Below the pieces are notes generated by a model. That model was given only the letters and a program-made list of their open reading frames with translations, was not told where the DNA came from and made no database searches. From Mesostigma viride (lineage: Eukaryota; Streptophyta; Mesostigmatophyceae; Mesostigmatales; Mesostigmataceae): DNA of 64,000 nt. Each line of letters starts with the position of its first letter. Position 1 is the stretch's first letter. The DNA lies in assembly GCA_009746045.1 (NCBI GenBank), contig RPFO01000253.1:4089832-4153831 (forward strand). The letters run 5' to 3'. The position numbers and the translations under genes are program-made. This document shows, piece after piece, positions 20,501 through 30,326 of the stretch.

Positions 20501-23141
20501 GATACCCAAACTCAGTCCGTTTCGGTGGTTCCAGTCCAGACGGTTGAAGAGTTAAGTCGAGCATATCCGAGGCCAAATTTAGATAAGGTTGCACCAATGG
20601 ACAAAGAATACATCAAATAACCAAGAGGTATGACGAGTAATGAAAGCAAACTTGGTAGCAAATGCTTACAGCTTCACCATGATTCAAATTACTCACCTCC
20701 AGGTATCGCAGGTTGAGACCAGCCAGCAGGGGCCCTGCGGTCGCGCAAGGAATGTCCGGATCAAACACGCGAATGCCATACAGGGGACGCCCCTGCTGAT
20801 CATAGGCGAGAACACGCCCTGAGAGTACACCATCTGGCCGCGGCTGCGTGACGATGTAGCACTGGTAGCTCATCCACACCTCTGGGTTGCCTTGCACTTT
20901 CCGAAATGAGGTGTGGTGGCAGCGAGCAGCCTTGCCAGTCCGCGTAGGGAGACCATCTTCAGAGTCAGCGCTTGGAGGCATGTAGTCTAGTGCCATGCTC
21001 CAGCCAGCTAAGTTTGGTTCCTTCCGGTGCAGCAGCCAGGCCGCGACATCATACACGCAGCCTAAAACCTTCACCCGGGTCCCAGCTGGAGTCTTGGCGC
21101 TCATGTCTTCAGCTGCCACCACGTCCGCATGCTCAAAAGCGCTCAAGATGGCATCAAAGAAGTCGTCAGGCGCACCGTAGACAACCACGTCCTTGCCACG
21201 TCCACTCTTGGCCACCGTTGCCCACAAGTGGCCGAAGCGCTGGTCAGGATCAACGTGAGAATGCCCACGCATCAACCTGTGGATGTGAACCTTGTCGAAG
21301 CGGCCATCCTCCACCAACTTGGCTGCCCAGAGCAATACGGTGTCATTCCTGTTCTCGCTCCCTCCGTCCAGCTGAAAATGGGCTTCCGTTGGACGAGGCT
21401 GGCTGGCAGCCTCCCACGACTTGGCCGCCTCCCAGTCAGCCAACATGCACTCTAGCATCGTGCACGTCACGCTGCCAGACTGCCCATGTACCTCCACCCA
21501 TGGCCACACGGGAAAAAACGTCGAGGTGCCACCCAATATGATGCCGCAATACAAACTGAATTCAAGGCATTTAGCCCGATTCTGCTCCCAGCCCTTAGGT
21601 GCATTAGCTACCAGGGGTGACAAGGTCTTGGTGCTGTCAATCTTGTCTAAGCAGAAAAGCAAGATTAGCCCCTTGATCGCCAGGCGGCACAGCCTCGCGT
21701 ACTCACGTCTTTCGCGGCGGACCAAAGCCATGTGCTTCCGGCGCTCCAGGTCATAGCGTTTTCGCCGCTCTCCAGAACCGGCACCTCGGCGCAGCGTCCG
21801 CAAAAGAACGCACGTCTGGCAGACACCCACATTCCTCGTGTACTCCAGCATGCGAATCTTAGGACTACCTGGCCAATAGTTTCCAAGGGCTACTTGCTTC
21901 CAGCATTTCATAAAGGGACTGTAGCTGAGACATAGAGACTTGAACAGGGCCTCATCTTCCCCGCATTCTAACCTGAGGTCCTCCTTGTACTCGTGTTCCC
22001 AGCATTGCTTCATATTCAAGTCACCCAAGAGAATCTCGTTGGCCGCTCTCGCAGGGTCGTAGTCCCCACATTCCTTTGCGAAGTCCATCTGCCACGCTGC
22101 ACACCACTCCTTCGCCGAAGAGCCGCCCGGATGCTTGGCGACATCGGCCAGGTCCTCCTCAGTGAGCCCATGATAATCCAAGACATCCCCATCCACCGGC
22201 ATGGAGAAACTGGCCGCCGCCTGTGCAAGGTAAGTGCGCCAAACCGAATGCTGAATGCCCAACAGCTGCCGCATGGCCCGATGACAGCATTTGACCTCGA
22301 TGATGTCGTTCCCCACAGGCACGTCCAGAATAAGTGGCACGTTGACGTCATAGGATTTTTGGCTCCCCCCGGGAGCTGCAAAAGTCCAACCAACAAGCAC
22401 CCCCAAAGCAAAGCGGAAAACATGTTATTCAACATAACACGTACCGACATGATAGCTTGGCCCCTAGTTAGCTGGCACCCTTACTAGCCATAACAGCATG
22501 TGTACTAGTTATTTAGGTCTCTTTTACTTACTACTCAGCCGTAACAACGAAACGTCCCAGCAAAACAGAAAATTTCGCCATTACGACGCCTAGAAAAACG
22601 TGTAAGGGCTGAAAAAGCCGGATGGCGTTCGTGCTCGGAGTAGTGGCCTTTCACAGATTGGAAGCATTGCAAAGAAAATCAATGCAAGAACATGCTTGAC
22701 ATACGCAGAAAATGGCGTTCTAATTTACTGGACACCTGGAACAATGCAAGATTCAAAGCCATAGGATCAGGGTCTTCCATGGCCCAGCTACTAGGGGCGC
22801 GGATGTCTATAACTAGGGTACCAGTTTACAACATAACGAAAAAAGAACGAACCTGGTTCCTTTATTACGATATGCTGAACCCCTGCCCTTTGAAGCAGCG
22901 ACGTCACGAAGTCTTGACGCAAGCTCTGGTTGTGTGCTAGCCAGAATAGTTGCCTAGCCGCAGGCGGAACCGACACTAGTCTAATGGCATGCCGGGGATC
23001 TCGCAAGCACCTTGCACTACACTTGCAATCTATGGATAGATCTTCATTGATAGATCTTGGGTCAATACGAGATGCGTATGTGACCAATGCTGAGCGCCTT
23101 CCGGGCTTTGCAGCACGAAGATTCTGGGCTGATTCATCCAT
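17531..23141 (-). CDS. Putative DDE-type transposase, three exons, 1,074 aa
   Basis: The exons are 23141-22853, 22375-20697 and 18787-17531. Each junction is GT-AG and the phases agree (1, then 0), giving 3,225 bp. Exon 1 has a Cys cluster (DCKCSARCL) and then a basic helical stretch. Exon 2 has IIEVKCCHRAMRQLLGIQHS, a Cys-rich knuckle (GVCQTCVLL) and a basic region. It also has a likely RNase-H-like core: FCLDKIDSTKTLSPL, YCGIILGG, FQLDGGSENRN and MRGHSHVDPDQRFGHLW. Exon 3 holds a Tudor-like segment (FHGRVTAIDAGSRLAAVLWD followed by DGEKDVLPYDDLQ) and a long Asp/Glu/Ser tail. The Asp residues of KID and LDGGSEN and the acidic residues of HVDPDQ are the best catalytic candidates; this is inference. 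Intron 2 is about 1.9 kb. The gene is intact, so the element may have been active recently. Confidence 0.75.
22376..22852 (-). other. Transposase intron 1
   Basis: The donor is CCAG|GTTCGT at 22853/22852 and the acceptor is TTTTGCAG|CT at 22376/22375. No other feature was seen in it. Confidence 0.55.
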
Positions 23142-23378
23142 GATAGTTGCTTATGATGCCTGATGAGGATGCCATTCATTATCGAAATAAATACTGAGCA
23201 CGCCGCGGTTGCAAGGCGGCAACCGCGGCGTGCCCTTGCTCATGGTGGCGACGAATCCTTTCTGGCCTGCGCTGGCTGTCTCCTTGATCTGGATCGGCTG
23301 TGCCGCATGCAGGCTGCTGAGGCCGGGTTCCCCGGCTATGAAGGTCGTAGCCAGCCGCCAGGTCGCAGGCTCGTAGCC

Positions 23379-23930
23379 CATTCTGTAGCCGGGCTATAGC
23401 CAGGCTACCGACCAGGCTATAGCCTGCTCTTGCCCAAGCCATTTTCCCTGGTTATTGTACGGTGCTGAGCTATGATTGGGCTACGAACGGTTACACTAGA
23501 GACCTGAACTTTGTAACCGTTCGTAGCCCAATCGTAGCTAAGCACCCTTTTTTGTAACCGTTCGTAGCCCAATCATAGCTCAGCACCTCTTTTGTAACCG
23601 TTCGTAGCCGGGCTATAGCCAGGCTACCGACCAGGCTATAGCCTGCTCTTGCCCAAGCCATTTTCTCTGGTTATTGTACGGTGCTGAGCTATGATTGGGC
23701 TACGAACGGTTACAAAAAAGGGTGCTGAGCTATGATTGGGCTACGAACGGTTACACTAGAGACCTGAACTTTGTAACCGTTCGTAGCCCAATCGTAGCTA
23801 AGCACCCTTTTTTGTAACCGTTCGTAGCCCAATCATAGCTCAGCACCGTACAATAACCAGGGAAAATGGCTTGGGCAAGAGCAGGCTATAGCCTGGTCGG
23901 TAGCCTGGCTATAGCCCGGCTACAGAATGG
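23379..23930. repeat. Large nested palindrome between the two divergent transposon genes
   Basis: The outer arms are about 113 bp (23379-23491 and about 23818-23930) and match as reverse complements, starting ccattctgtagcc and ending ggctacagaatgg. Inside, the strings ggctacgaacggttac and its complement gtaaccgttcgtagcc alternate several times, around two copies of a core with actagagacctgaacttt. The 10 bp palindrome ggctatagcc recurs throughout. Further partial units lie at 23931-24060. The whole lies between the transposase start (23141) and the accessory gene start (24217), so it could be a bidirectional regulator or a transposase-binding array. Confidence 0.88.
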
Positions 23931-24216
23931 CCTGGTCGGTAGCCTGGCTATAGCGCATACCGGTAGCCTCTCTGTAGCATAGATGATCGACCTGGACTTG
24001 GACATTTTGGCGCTAAACAGAAAATGGCTGGGCTACGACCTGGCTATAGACACGTGCCTGCCAGCCCTACCGGCCGGCTACCAGGCGCACACAGCCAGAG
24101 ACGCGCGCGTCATTTAAATTTCGACACGGCTATAGACAGCAATGGGCTCTGCACAGGCGCACACACGACAGACATCGCGGACGCACACACGACAGACATC
24201 GCGGACGCTAGTTTCC

Positions 24217-27200
24217 ATGGAGGACATTCCCCTGCAATTATGTGGGGGTTGTCCTGAGTTGACAGGAGCTGCCCATAAGTGCACATGCGGTGTGTGGATG
24301 CACGGGATTTGTGGCATCGGCCAGGGAGAAGAGGGGTATGGCCAAGTGAGGATCTGCACGAAATGCCAGCAGGGGGGCGAGACTAAAAAACAGGACAAGC
24401 CACAGCCGGCGGGCCCCACTAAAGCCGCCTGTGATGAGGATAAAGACGATGACAAAGAGGAAGCTGAGGACATGGCCCTCCTAGCCGGCGAGCAGGCCAT
24501 ACTAGAAGGGGATGGCCTGGACGATGTAGACGCCTACTTGTTAGGCAAGACGGGCAGAACCGGCAAGCACGTGATGGATGCCACGGGCAAAAAGCAGGTC
24601 GGTAAGCGGACGGAATACTGTATGACATGCTCTTGTTCTTCCCTTCCTCCTTGGGGATGCAAATCATCTTATCGCTGCCCTGTTTTGAGAAATCTGTATG
24701 AGCATTGCTACAGCGCCTTTGGGATGCAAATCATCTTATTGCTGCCCTGATTTGAGAAATCTGTATGAGAAACGCTACAGCGCCTGGCAAGCCAAAAAAA
24801 AAAATTTCCCCTCGCGGGGGGCGCTGGAAAACGCTCCGCTACGCCCGCCCAAAGGCGGCGGGCTCCGCTTTGCCTTTGCCGTTTTCCAGCGCCCCCCGCG
24901 AGGGTAAATTTTTTTTTTTGGCTTGCCAGGCACAGTTCTTGTCGTTGCATTACTAAAAGGAGTTAGGGTGTCATGGGTTGTCCGGCGTTTGTATAAACCC
25001 CCTCAAAATTAGGGTTGGTGGTTTAACAACACGTCATGGTATATTTTGCTGCTGCTTCGCGACATGTTTACGCAGGAGGGCGCTGGGGGGGCGCCAGTTG
25101 ATCGCCATCGCCATGGTTATAGCGACGGCGACGGCGATGGCGATGGCGATGGCGATGGCGATGGCGATGGCGATGGCGATGGCCATGGCGATGGCGATAG
25201 CGACACCGACGGCGGGGGCGACGGCGATGGCGATGGTGGGGGCGGCGGTGGGCGCGGCAGCGGGGGCAACGGCGTGGGTGACGGCGGGGGAGAGGGCGGG
25301 GGCGACGGCGGGGGCGACGGCGGGGGCGACAGCCGGGGGGGGGCCGCGGCGATGGCGGGGGCGACAGCGGGGGGGGTGCCGCGGCGACGGCGGGGGGACG
25401 GCCGGGGCGACGGCGGGGGTGACGGCGGGGGTGACGGCGGGGGCGAGGGGGGGGCGACGGCGAGGGCGACAGCGGGGGCGATGGCGGGGGGGCGACGGCG
25501 GGGGGGCCAGCGGGGGCGACGGTGGCACGGAAGGCAAGGATGGTAGCCACAGCAGTCACGGCAGTGGGATGGGGAATGCACGGCGTCCGGCTAATATCAA
25601 CCAGCCGCCGCTTCCATCCGGGTCAACGCCGACCTTGCAGCCGGGCTGCATCTTTTCAACGAGCAAGCCCCACGCAACCTTCGTGGCAATCTCGGTGATT
25701 CCAAGCAAGGGCGCCTTTATGGCAAAAACTGTCCTTGCCCTTGCCAAGAACATCAGAGTCCGCAGGAGCGATAAGCCTATCATCGATGGCTCTGCTCAGG
25801 TAGTGTTTTCCAAATTGCCAATCGGCAAACCATTCAACCAACTCATGGAGCCTAATGGTTCCCCGTACACCTTGCGGGGGCCATCCTGGCAGGCCACGAT
25901 GGCGGTGGCAACGCCACTTTTGGCACCACTGCAGGTGGATGCCTTCGCCGCGTACCCAGCGACCTACTGCCGGGTGGGATCCGACTTTCTTCCATTTCCT
26001 TACGACGAGGAGGAGGACAAGCAACCCAGGCGCGGGTCGGCGCGTTTCGGGAAGGCCTCGCCCACGGCGAGCTTGTTGCCTGAAAAGATGGCACCGCCCA
26101 CGCCCACGTCGACCCGGAAGACTGCACAGCTGGCGGGGCCCTCGCCCACGTCTAGCGGGAAGACTCCCTCCAAGAGATCAACCAGGGCAGCCTTAGCAGA
26201 CCTCACAAATGTGCCAAAGGATGTGCCAGAAGTCAAGCCCGCGCCAAAGAAACCCAAACTGGAAGTTCACCCAGTTCAGAGAAATCATGCCGGGCCATGT
26301 GAGGACATGGTTACCAGCAAGGTTCTGGACGCGCTTGAGAATCTATCTGTAGCTTTTAAAGACCAAGCCCAGCAAGTCGCCCAGCAAGTTGTGGCGGCAC
26401 TAGCCTTGAAGAGTGCAAGTGCCTCCAAGGTCGAGCACAGGAACGACAAGGACATGGGCACGGCAGACATGGTTGCCGATGGGATGGGCACCAGCAGTGA
26501 CACAGACGGCACTGGCAAGGGATGCACCACAGGCATGGGCGGTGGCATGGGTGGCGCTAGCATGGGTGGCGCTGGCATGGGTGGTGCTGGCATGGGCGGC
26601 GCTGGCATGGGTGGCGCGGGCATGGGCGGCGGTGGCATGGGTGGCGCTGGCATGGGTGGTGCTGGCATGGGCGGCGCTGGCATGGGTGGCGCTGGCATGG
26701 GTGGCGCTGGCATGGGCGGCGCTTGCATGGGTGGCGCTGGCATGGGTGGCGCTGGCATGGGCGGCGGTGCCATGGGTGGCGCTGGCATGGGTGGCGCTGG
26801 CATGGGCGGCGCTGCCATGGGTGGCGCTGGCATGGGTGGCGCTGGCATGGGCGGCGCTGCCATGGGTGGCGCTGGCATGGGTGGCGCTGGCATGGGCGGC
26901 GCTGCCATGGGTGGCGCGGGCACGGGCGGCGTTGGCATGGGCATGGACGGTGGTATGGGCATGGGCATGGGCGGTGGCATGGGCATGGGCGGTGGCATGG
27001 GCATGGGCATGGGCGGTGCCATGGGCGGTGCCATGGGCATGGGCGGTGCCATGGGCATGGGTGGTGGCATGGGCATGGGCATGGGCGGTGGCATGGGCGG
27101 TGCCATGGGCATGGGCATGGGCATGGGTGGTGGCATGGGCATGGGTGGTGCCATGGGCATGGGCATGGGCGGTGGCATGGGCATGGGCATGGGCGGTGGC

Positions 27201-27713
27201 ATGGGCATGGGCATGGGCGGTGCCATGGGCATGGGTGGTGGCATGGGCATGGCTGGCATGGGTGGCGCTGGCATGGGTGGCGCTGGCATGGGCATGGCTG
27301 GCATGGGCGGCGGTGGGATGGGCATGGGCATGGCTGGCATGGGTGGTGGCATGGGCATGGGCGGTGGTGGCATGGGCATGGGCGGTGGTGGCATGGGCAT
27401 GGGCGGTGGTGGCATGGGCATGGGCGGTGGTGGCATGGGCATGGGCGGTGGTGGCATGGGCATGGGCGGTGGTGGCATGGGCATGGGCGGTGGTGGCATG
27501 GGCATGGGCGGTGGTGGCATGGGCATGGGCGGTGGTGGCATGGGCATGGGCGGTGGTGGCATGGGCATGGGCGGCGGCATGGGCATGGCTGGCATGGGTG
27601 GTGGCATGGGCATGGGCATGGGCATGGGCATAGGCGGAATGGGAGGCACAGCCGAGCCTAGCTTGAACCTTAATCGCCTTGTTGGGCTTCATCTCATGGG
27701 CGTTCTTCGTTAG
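24217..27713 (+). CDS. Transposon accessory protein: Cys/His finger plus Gly-Met repeats
   Basis: The first exon starts at ATG 24217 ([17 protein letters not shown]). It encodes a Cys/His module of pattern C-x2-C-x8-C-x-C-x4-H-x2-C-x13-C-x2-C, resembling a PHD or other treble-clef finger, then an acidic stretch, and ends near a donor (cag|gtcg|gtaagc) at about 24598-24603. The 3' exon, from about 25560, is open to the stop at 27713. It has a unique region ([20 protein letters not shown] ... [20 protein letters not shown]), a Ser/Thr/Lys/Pro linker ([20 protein letters not shown]), a helix ([20 protein letters not shown]), and then about 370 residues of Gly-Met-Ala repeats. What lies between (a foldback and GCGATG repeats) is intron or low-complexity coding; I cannot tell which. 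Function is unknown. DNA binding plus self-association is a reasonable guess. Confidence 0.6.
24654..24785 (+). repeat. 66 bp direct tandem duplication
   Basis: The unit gggatgcaaatcatcttat...ctgtatgag...gctacagcgcct occurs twice, starting at about 24654 and 24720. The copies differ at about five sites. It lies in the intron of the accessory gene, directly left of the foldback. Confidence 0.8.
24782..24931. repeat. 150 bp foldback (MITE-like) element
   Basis: The arms gcctggcaagcc + A-run + tttcccctcgcggggggcgc and their reverse complement enclose a GC-rich loop. The arms are about 55 bp with one or two mismatches, including facing A11/T11 runs. Similar flanks acagc and acagt could be a degenerate target duplication. 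No coding sequence is present. Confidence 0.8.
25115..25545 (+). repeat. GCGATG / GGGGGCGACGGC microsatellite block
   Basis: An almost pure run of the hexamer ggcgat at 25117-25195 passes into imperfect gggggcgacggc units up to about 25530. Several frames are open through it (Gly-Asp, Ala-Met, Ala-Thr), which is expected of any such repeat, so openness here is not evidence of coding. Confidence 0.85.
26530..27640 (+). repeat. Coding Gly-Met-Ala repeat tract
   Basis: Three sub-blocks are visible. 26536-26940 has units ggcatgggtggcgct (GMGGA). 26941-27240 has gggcatgggcggtggc mixtures (GMGMGGG). 27350-27580 has a near-perfect 21 bp unit giving MGMGGGG. The frame is kept through all length changes, and unique coding sequence flanks both sides. 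Confidence 0.85.
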
Positions 27714-27918
27714 ATTGTGACATTGGTATTGTAACGACAAAAAAGTAACGTGGTGGAGCTGCCGTCTTATTGAACTTTCATGATTTTTAGTGGAACTGCC
27801 GTCTTAACGATTTATAATTATTATGGTGCATGTCATGACTACAATTTGCATCGTTTTTCTGTGGAAACTAAACATGTCAAAGCTTCGTGCACAAGTGGCT
27901 ACAAACCATACCTGGCTA

Positions 27919-27923
27919 GGGGG

Positions 27924-27970
<47 letters not shown>
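27919..27970 (+). repeat. Poly-G tract of about 45 bases
   Basis: A G run interrupted by a single A near its start lies about 200 bp after the accessory gene stop and about 80 bp from the right end of the transposon. Its length in the assembly is probably approximate. Confidence 0.85.
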
Positions 27971-28070
27971 CGCGACACTTAACTTTGGGGAACACTTGAG
28001 GGAGGTAGGTGGTATTATTCTATTGATTTCACACAAAGTTGGAATACTGGCCGTCAAGTGAGCAAACTCT

Positions 28071-28103
28071 TGGCCAACTGAGCAAACTCATGGCCACCAG
28101 CTC
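28071..28103 (-). repeat. Right terminal inverted repeat (33 bp)
   Basis: It is a perfect inverted match of 17091-17123. The adjoining inner bases 28053-28070 repeat gtcaagtgagcaaactct, so the motif GAGCAAACTC occurs twice at this end, once in each of two neighbouring blocks. Confidence 0.92.
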
Positions 28104-28344
28104 CCGACTGCGAGGACAACCTGACGACACGGAATCATCGGCATGGCGTGGGCGCACCTCCATGACCACCACCGCTGGTGGAGCAACCCCACCCTACCCC
28201 GGATCGTCAAGCGTGACCTCTCCAAGGTCGTCACTCTGACGATCCTGGTCAACCTACGGCGCCGAGACCTGGACACTCACGCAGGAGCTGGAGCAACGAC
28301 TCGACGGCACCGTCACCAAGATGCTGCGCAAGGGCCGCCCTTAA
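28104..28344 (+). pseudogene. LINE A copy 1, middle segment
   Basis: It continues copy 1 from the transposon's right end (matches about 35665-35890) and is cut at 28344 by a LINE B insertion. It carries frame-breaking changes such as ggaatcatcgg and ctggtcaacctac. It ends with aagggccgcccttaa, the sequence duplicated by the LINE B insertion. Confidence 0.88.
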
Positions 28345-30326
28345 TTAATTAATTAATTAAAATCATAGCTCCGTGGGGAGCATATGTAACACATAGCCCT
28401 GAGAAAGGGGCATCTATGGGTTTGTAATACAATCAGGGCGACAACCTGCAGGTGTAGGATGTACAACTATCACCTGCTCTGGGTGCACTAGGTGCACCTG
28501 CACCTCCATGGTGGTTCATGCCTCCTAAACAAGCACAGGCACCCAGGGGGGGCTTGAGGAGAGGGCCTAGAAGGCCTGCATGACATATGGGGTGGAAGGT
28601 ATGTGGCTAGGCTATAGCTGGGGTACACATGGCCTCTCAGCAGAGAGTAACTCCCTGCATGGGCAAAGCATGACTCGAAATTGCTACGGCTATTGCAAGG
28701 GCGGGTGTGGGCCCGTCACGTAGGCATACATGGCCACGTCACTAAGCTTTCTAGGCTACACTACTGCTATATATTCCCTAGGCTGGGGTGGCTGGGGTGG
28801 CTGGGGTGGCTGGGGCGGCAGGGGTCGCCTGCCAGGGCTTGTGGGCGACGTAGATGTCCGCCCCCTTCCAGTAGACCGGCTTCTGCCCCGCCTTCTGCCG
28901 AAGCTGGAGGTAGGTCGGCCATAGCTCCCGTCGCCGTTGTTGCTGCGTCAAGGTCAAGTCGTCGTCCAGCGTGTAGGCGGTCCCCCCAAGCCGCTTGCGA
29001 CACTTGAGGAACTCCATCTTATCCGCCATGGTGTCAAAGGTGAGGAGCAAGGGGGAGGGGCCGGCCTTACCCCGCGAGCGGGGAAGGCGGGTCACCCCCC
29101 GCGGCTTGCCCTTACCAGTGATAGCCATGGGGACAAGGATTTTGTTCTCAAACGCCAGGGCAAGGGTCTCGGAGGTCTCGTCCTGCAGCGGGTCGAAGTG
29201 CTTGACTATGACGTTAAGGCTGCGCTTGGCGAGCTCGGCCTCCTCGCGGAGGTCCAGCGTCTGCTGCTTAAGCTGGGCGGCGACGGCGGAGGTGGTGGAG
29301 GTGGCGTGCTGCTTAAGCATGTCCGCCCAGGTCGGGATGCCGGGAGGAGCATCGCCGGCAGGGCCAGCAGGGGCTGGCCGAGCGGCGATGTCCTTCACCG
29401 CCTGGGCAGTGATGCCGGCGGTGTTCTGCAAGCATTCGATGGCTATGGCATTGTCCTGCAGGCGCTTGTCGATGGCGAGGAGCTGGGCGGTGAGGGCGTC
29501 GGTTGTGGTGGAGGTGGAGGCGAGGAGCTTGGAGGTGGCGGTGGTGGTGGAGGAGAGGAGGGGAAGCTCGGCAGCCAGCGTGCCGCCCATGGCCGCCACA
29601 TCTGCGGCCAGGGGTGTCACGTGCTGTTCGATGGCCTTGTGGATGATGGAGCGAATTTCGGAGGTGGAGGGGGGGGCCCAGATCTCGGCGACAGAGCGCC
29701 CGAGGAGGCAGCAGAGGGCGAGGAGCTGAAGGCGGGGCGGGAGTAGCGGGACCCGCGATCCGGGTCAAAAAAATCACCGCGGGTAGGCGGAATGATGCGA
29801 CCTTGGACGTAAAAGTACTTGCACAGGGCAAGAAGCGAGGTGCGCGTCCCGAAGAACACGGCGTTCATAAACTGGATGGGAGCTGCTTGGCCGTGTGTCC
29901 ACCAGGCAGCTGATTTGGCGTCAAAGTCGATTTCTTTCCAGCCCGGCTCGTCAGGGGGCGGATCCTCAGGGCGACTGCGTTTGGGCTCAGGCGATGCAGA
30001 GGGCGAGGCAAGTCCGTGAGGGGGCTGGGCAACCACCAGTGCACGACTAGTGTCACCGTTGCCTTCCGGGCTTGAGGGCGAATCTGCTGCCGAAGCTGCA
30101 GACGGACTTTCATTGCCGAGCGCAGCCGCCAGGCTGCGTTGCGGCAAGGGGCGTTTGCTCGTCATATATTGCGTTATAGCTTCTGAAAATTATATCAGCA
30201 TGTGCGTCTAAGAAAGACGAAGCGATTGTGATATTCACAGCTGAATTCGGGGCTCAAACGTGAAAGTTATGAGCGCCGACAGCCATGGCTACCTCGTGGC
30301 TCGTGGCTCGTGAGCTCGTGGCTCTC
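28345..30326 (-). mobile_element. LINE B insertion in LINE A, ORF1-only, 15 bp TSD
   Basis: The element reads right to left: 5' leader 30326-30166, ORF1 30165-28778, 3' untranslated region to about 28365, and a tail of TTAA units at 28341-28360. The string AAGGGCCGCCCTTAA is present at both edges (28330-28344 and 30327-30341). It occurs once, uninterrupted, in another LINE A copy at 37475-37489, which shows the empty site. No reverse-transcriptase sequence is present, and none is linked to any other LINE B copy here. Confidence 0.88.
28778..30165 (-). pseudogene. LINE B ORF1 protein (L1-type), one frameshift
   Basis: The N-terminal part starts MTSKRPLPQRSLAAALGNES at 30165. The C-terminal part is in another frame and includes LLGRSVAEIWAPPSTSEIRS, a helical coiled-coil region, and LLLTFDTMADKMEFLKCRK. 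It then has LDDDLTLTQQQRRRELWPTY and IYVAHKPWQATPAAPATP, ending at 28778. The last part matches the C-terminal RNA-binding domain of L1 ORF1p (R-x-E-x-W-P...LR). The shift between the two frames lies at about 29700-29760; the copy at 5447-5704 reads through that point. The product would be an RNA-binding, trimer-forming chaperone. Here it is most likely inactive. Confidence 0.75.

Larger units (their letters stand above)
17091..28103. mobile_element. 11,013 bp TIR DNA transposon with two divergent genes
   Basis: The left end starts GAGCTGGTGGCCATGAG, and the right end is its exact reverse complement. Identity runs for 33 bp (17091-17123 and 28071-28103). The insertion split a LINE A copy whose uninterrupted form is at 35665-35680 (ggcttcccgactgcgagg). 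Comparing the flanks gives a CCG target duplication (17088-17090, 28104-28106). Inside are a minus-strand transposase gene (23141-17531), a plus-strand accessory gene (24217-27713), a central palindrome (23379-23930) and a 150 bp foldback. The transposase carries LDGGSENRN and GHSHVDPDQRF motifs that I associate, from memory, with the uncharacterised DUF7869-type proteins. Superfamily assignment is uncertain: a 3 bp duplication fits CMC, Harbinger or Academ types, but the termini are not CACTA. Confidence 0.9.

Noticed and set aside
25034-25581. Open frames through the GCGATG/GGCGAC block
   Set aside because: All frames are open because of the repeat unit, and no unique motif supports any of them.
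26285-27740. Long minus-strand and alternative-frame ORFs (Pro-Met, Ala-His, Trp-Ala repeats) over the Gly-Met tract
   Set aside because: They are frame shadows of a repeat without stop codons. Only the plus-strand Gly-Met frame continues into unique sequence on both sides.
28778-29620. Separate 280-residue gene starting at 29620
   Set aside because: The start codon would be GTG, and a related copy (5447-5704) reads through this point. It is the C-terminal part of LINE B ORF1 after a frameshift.
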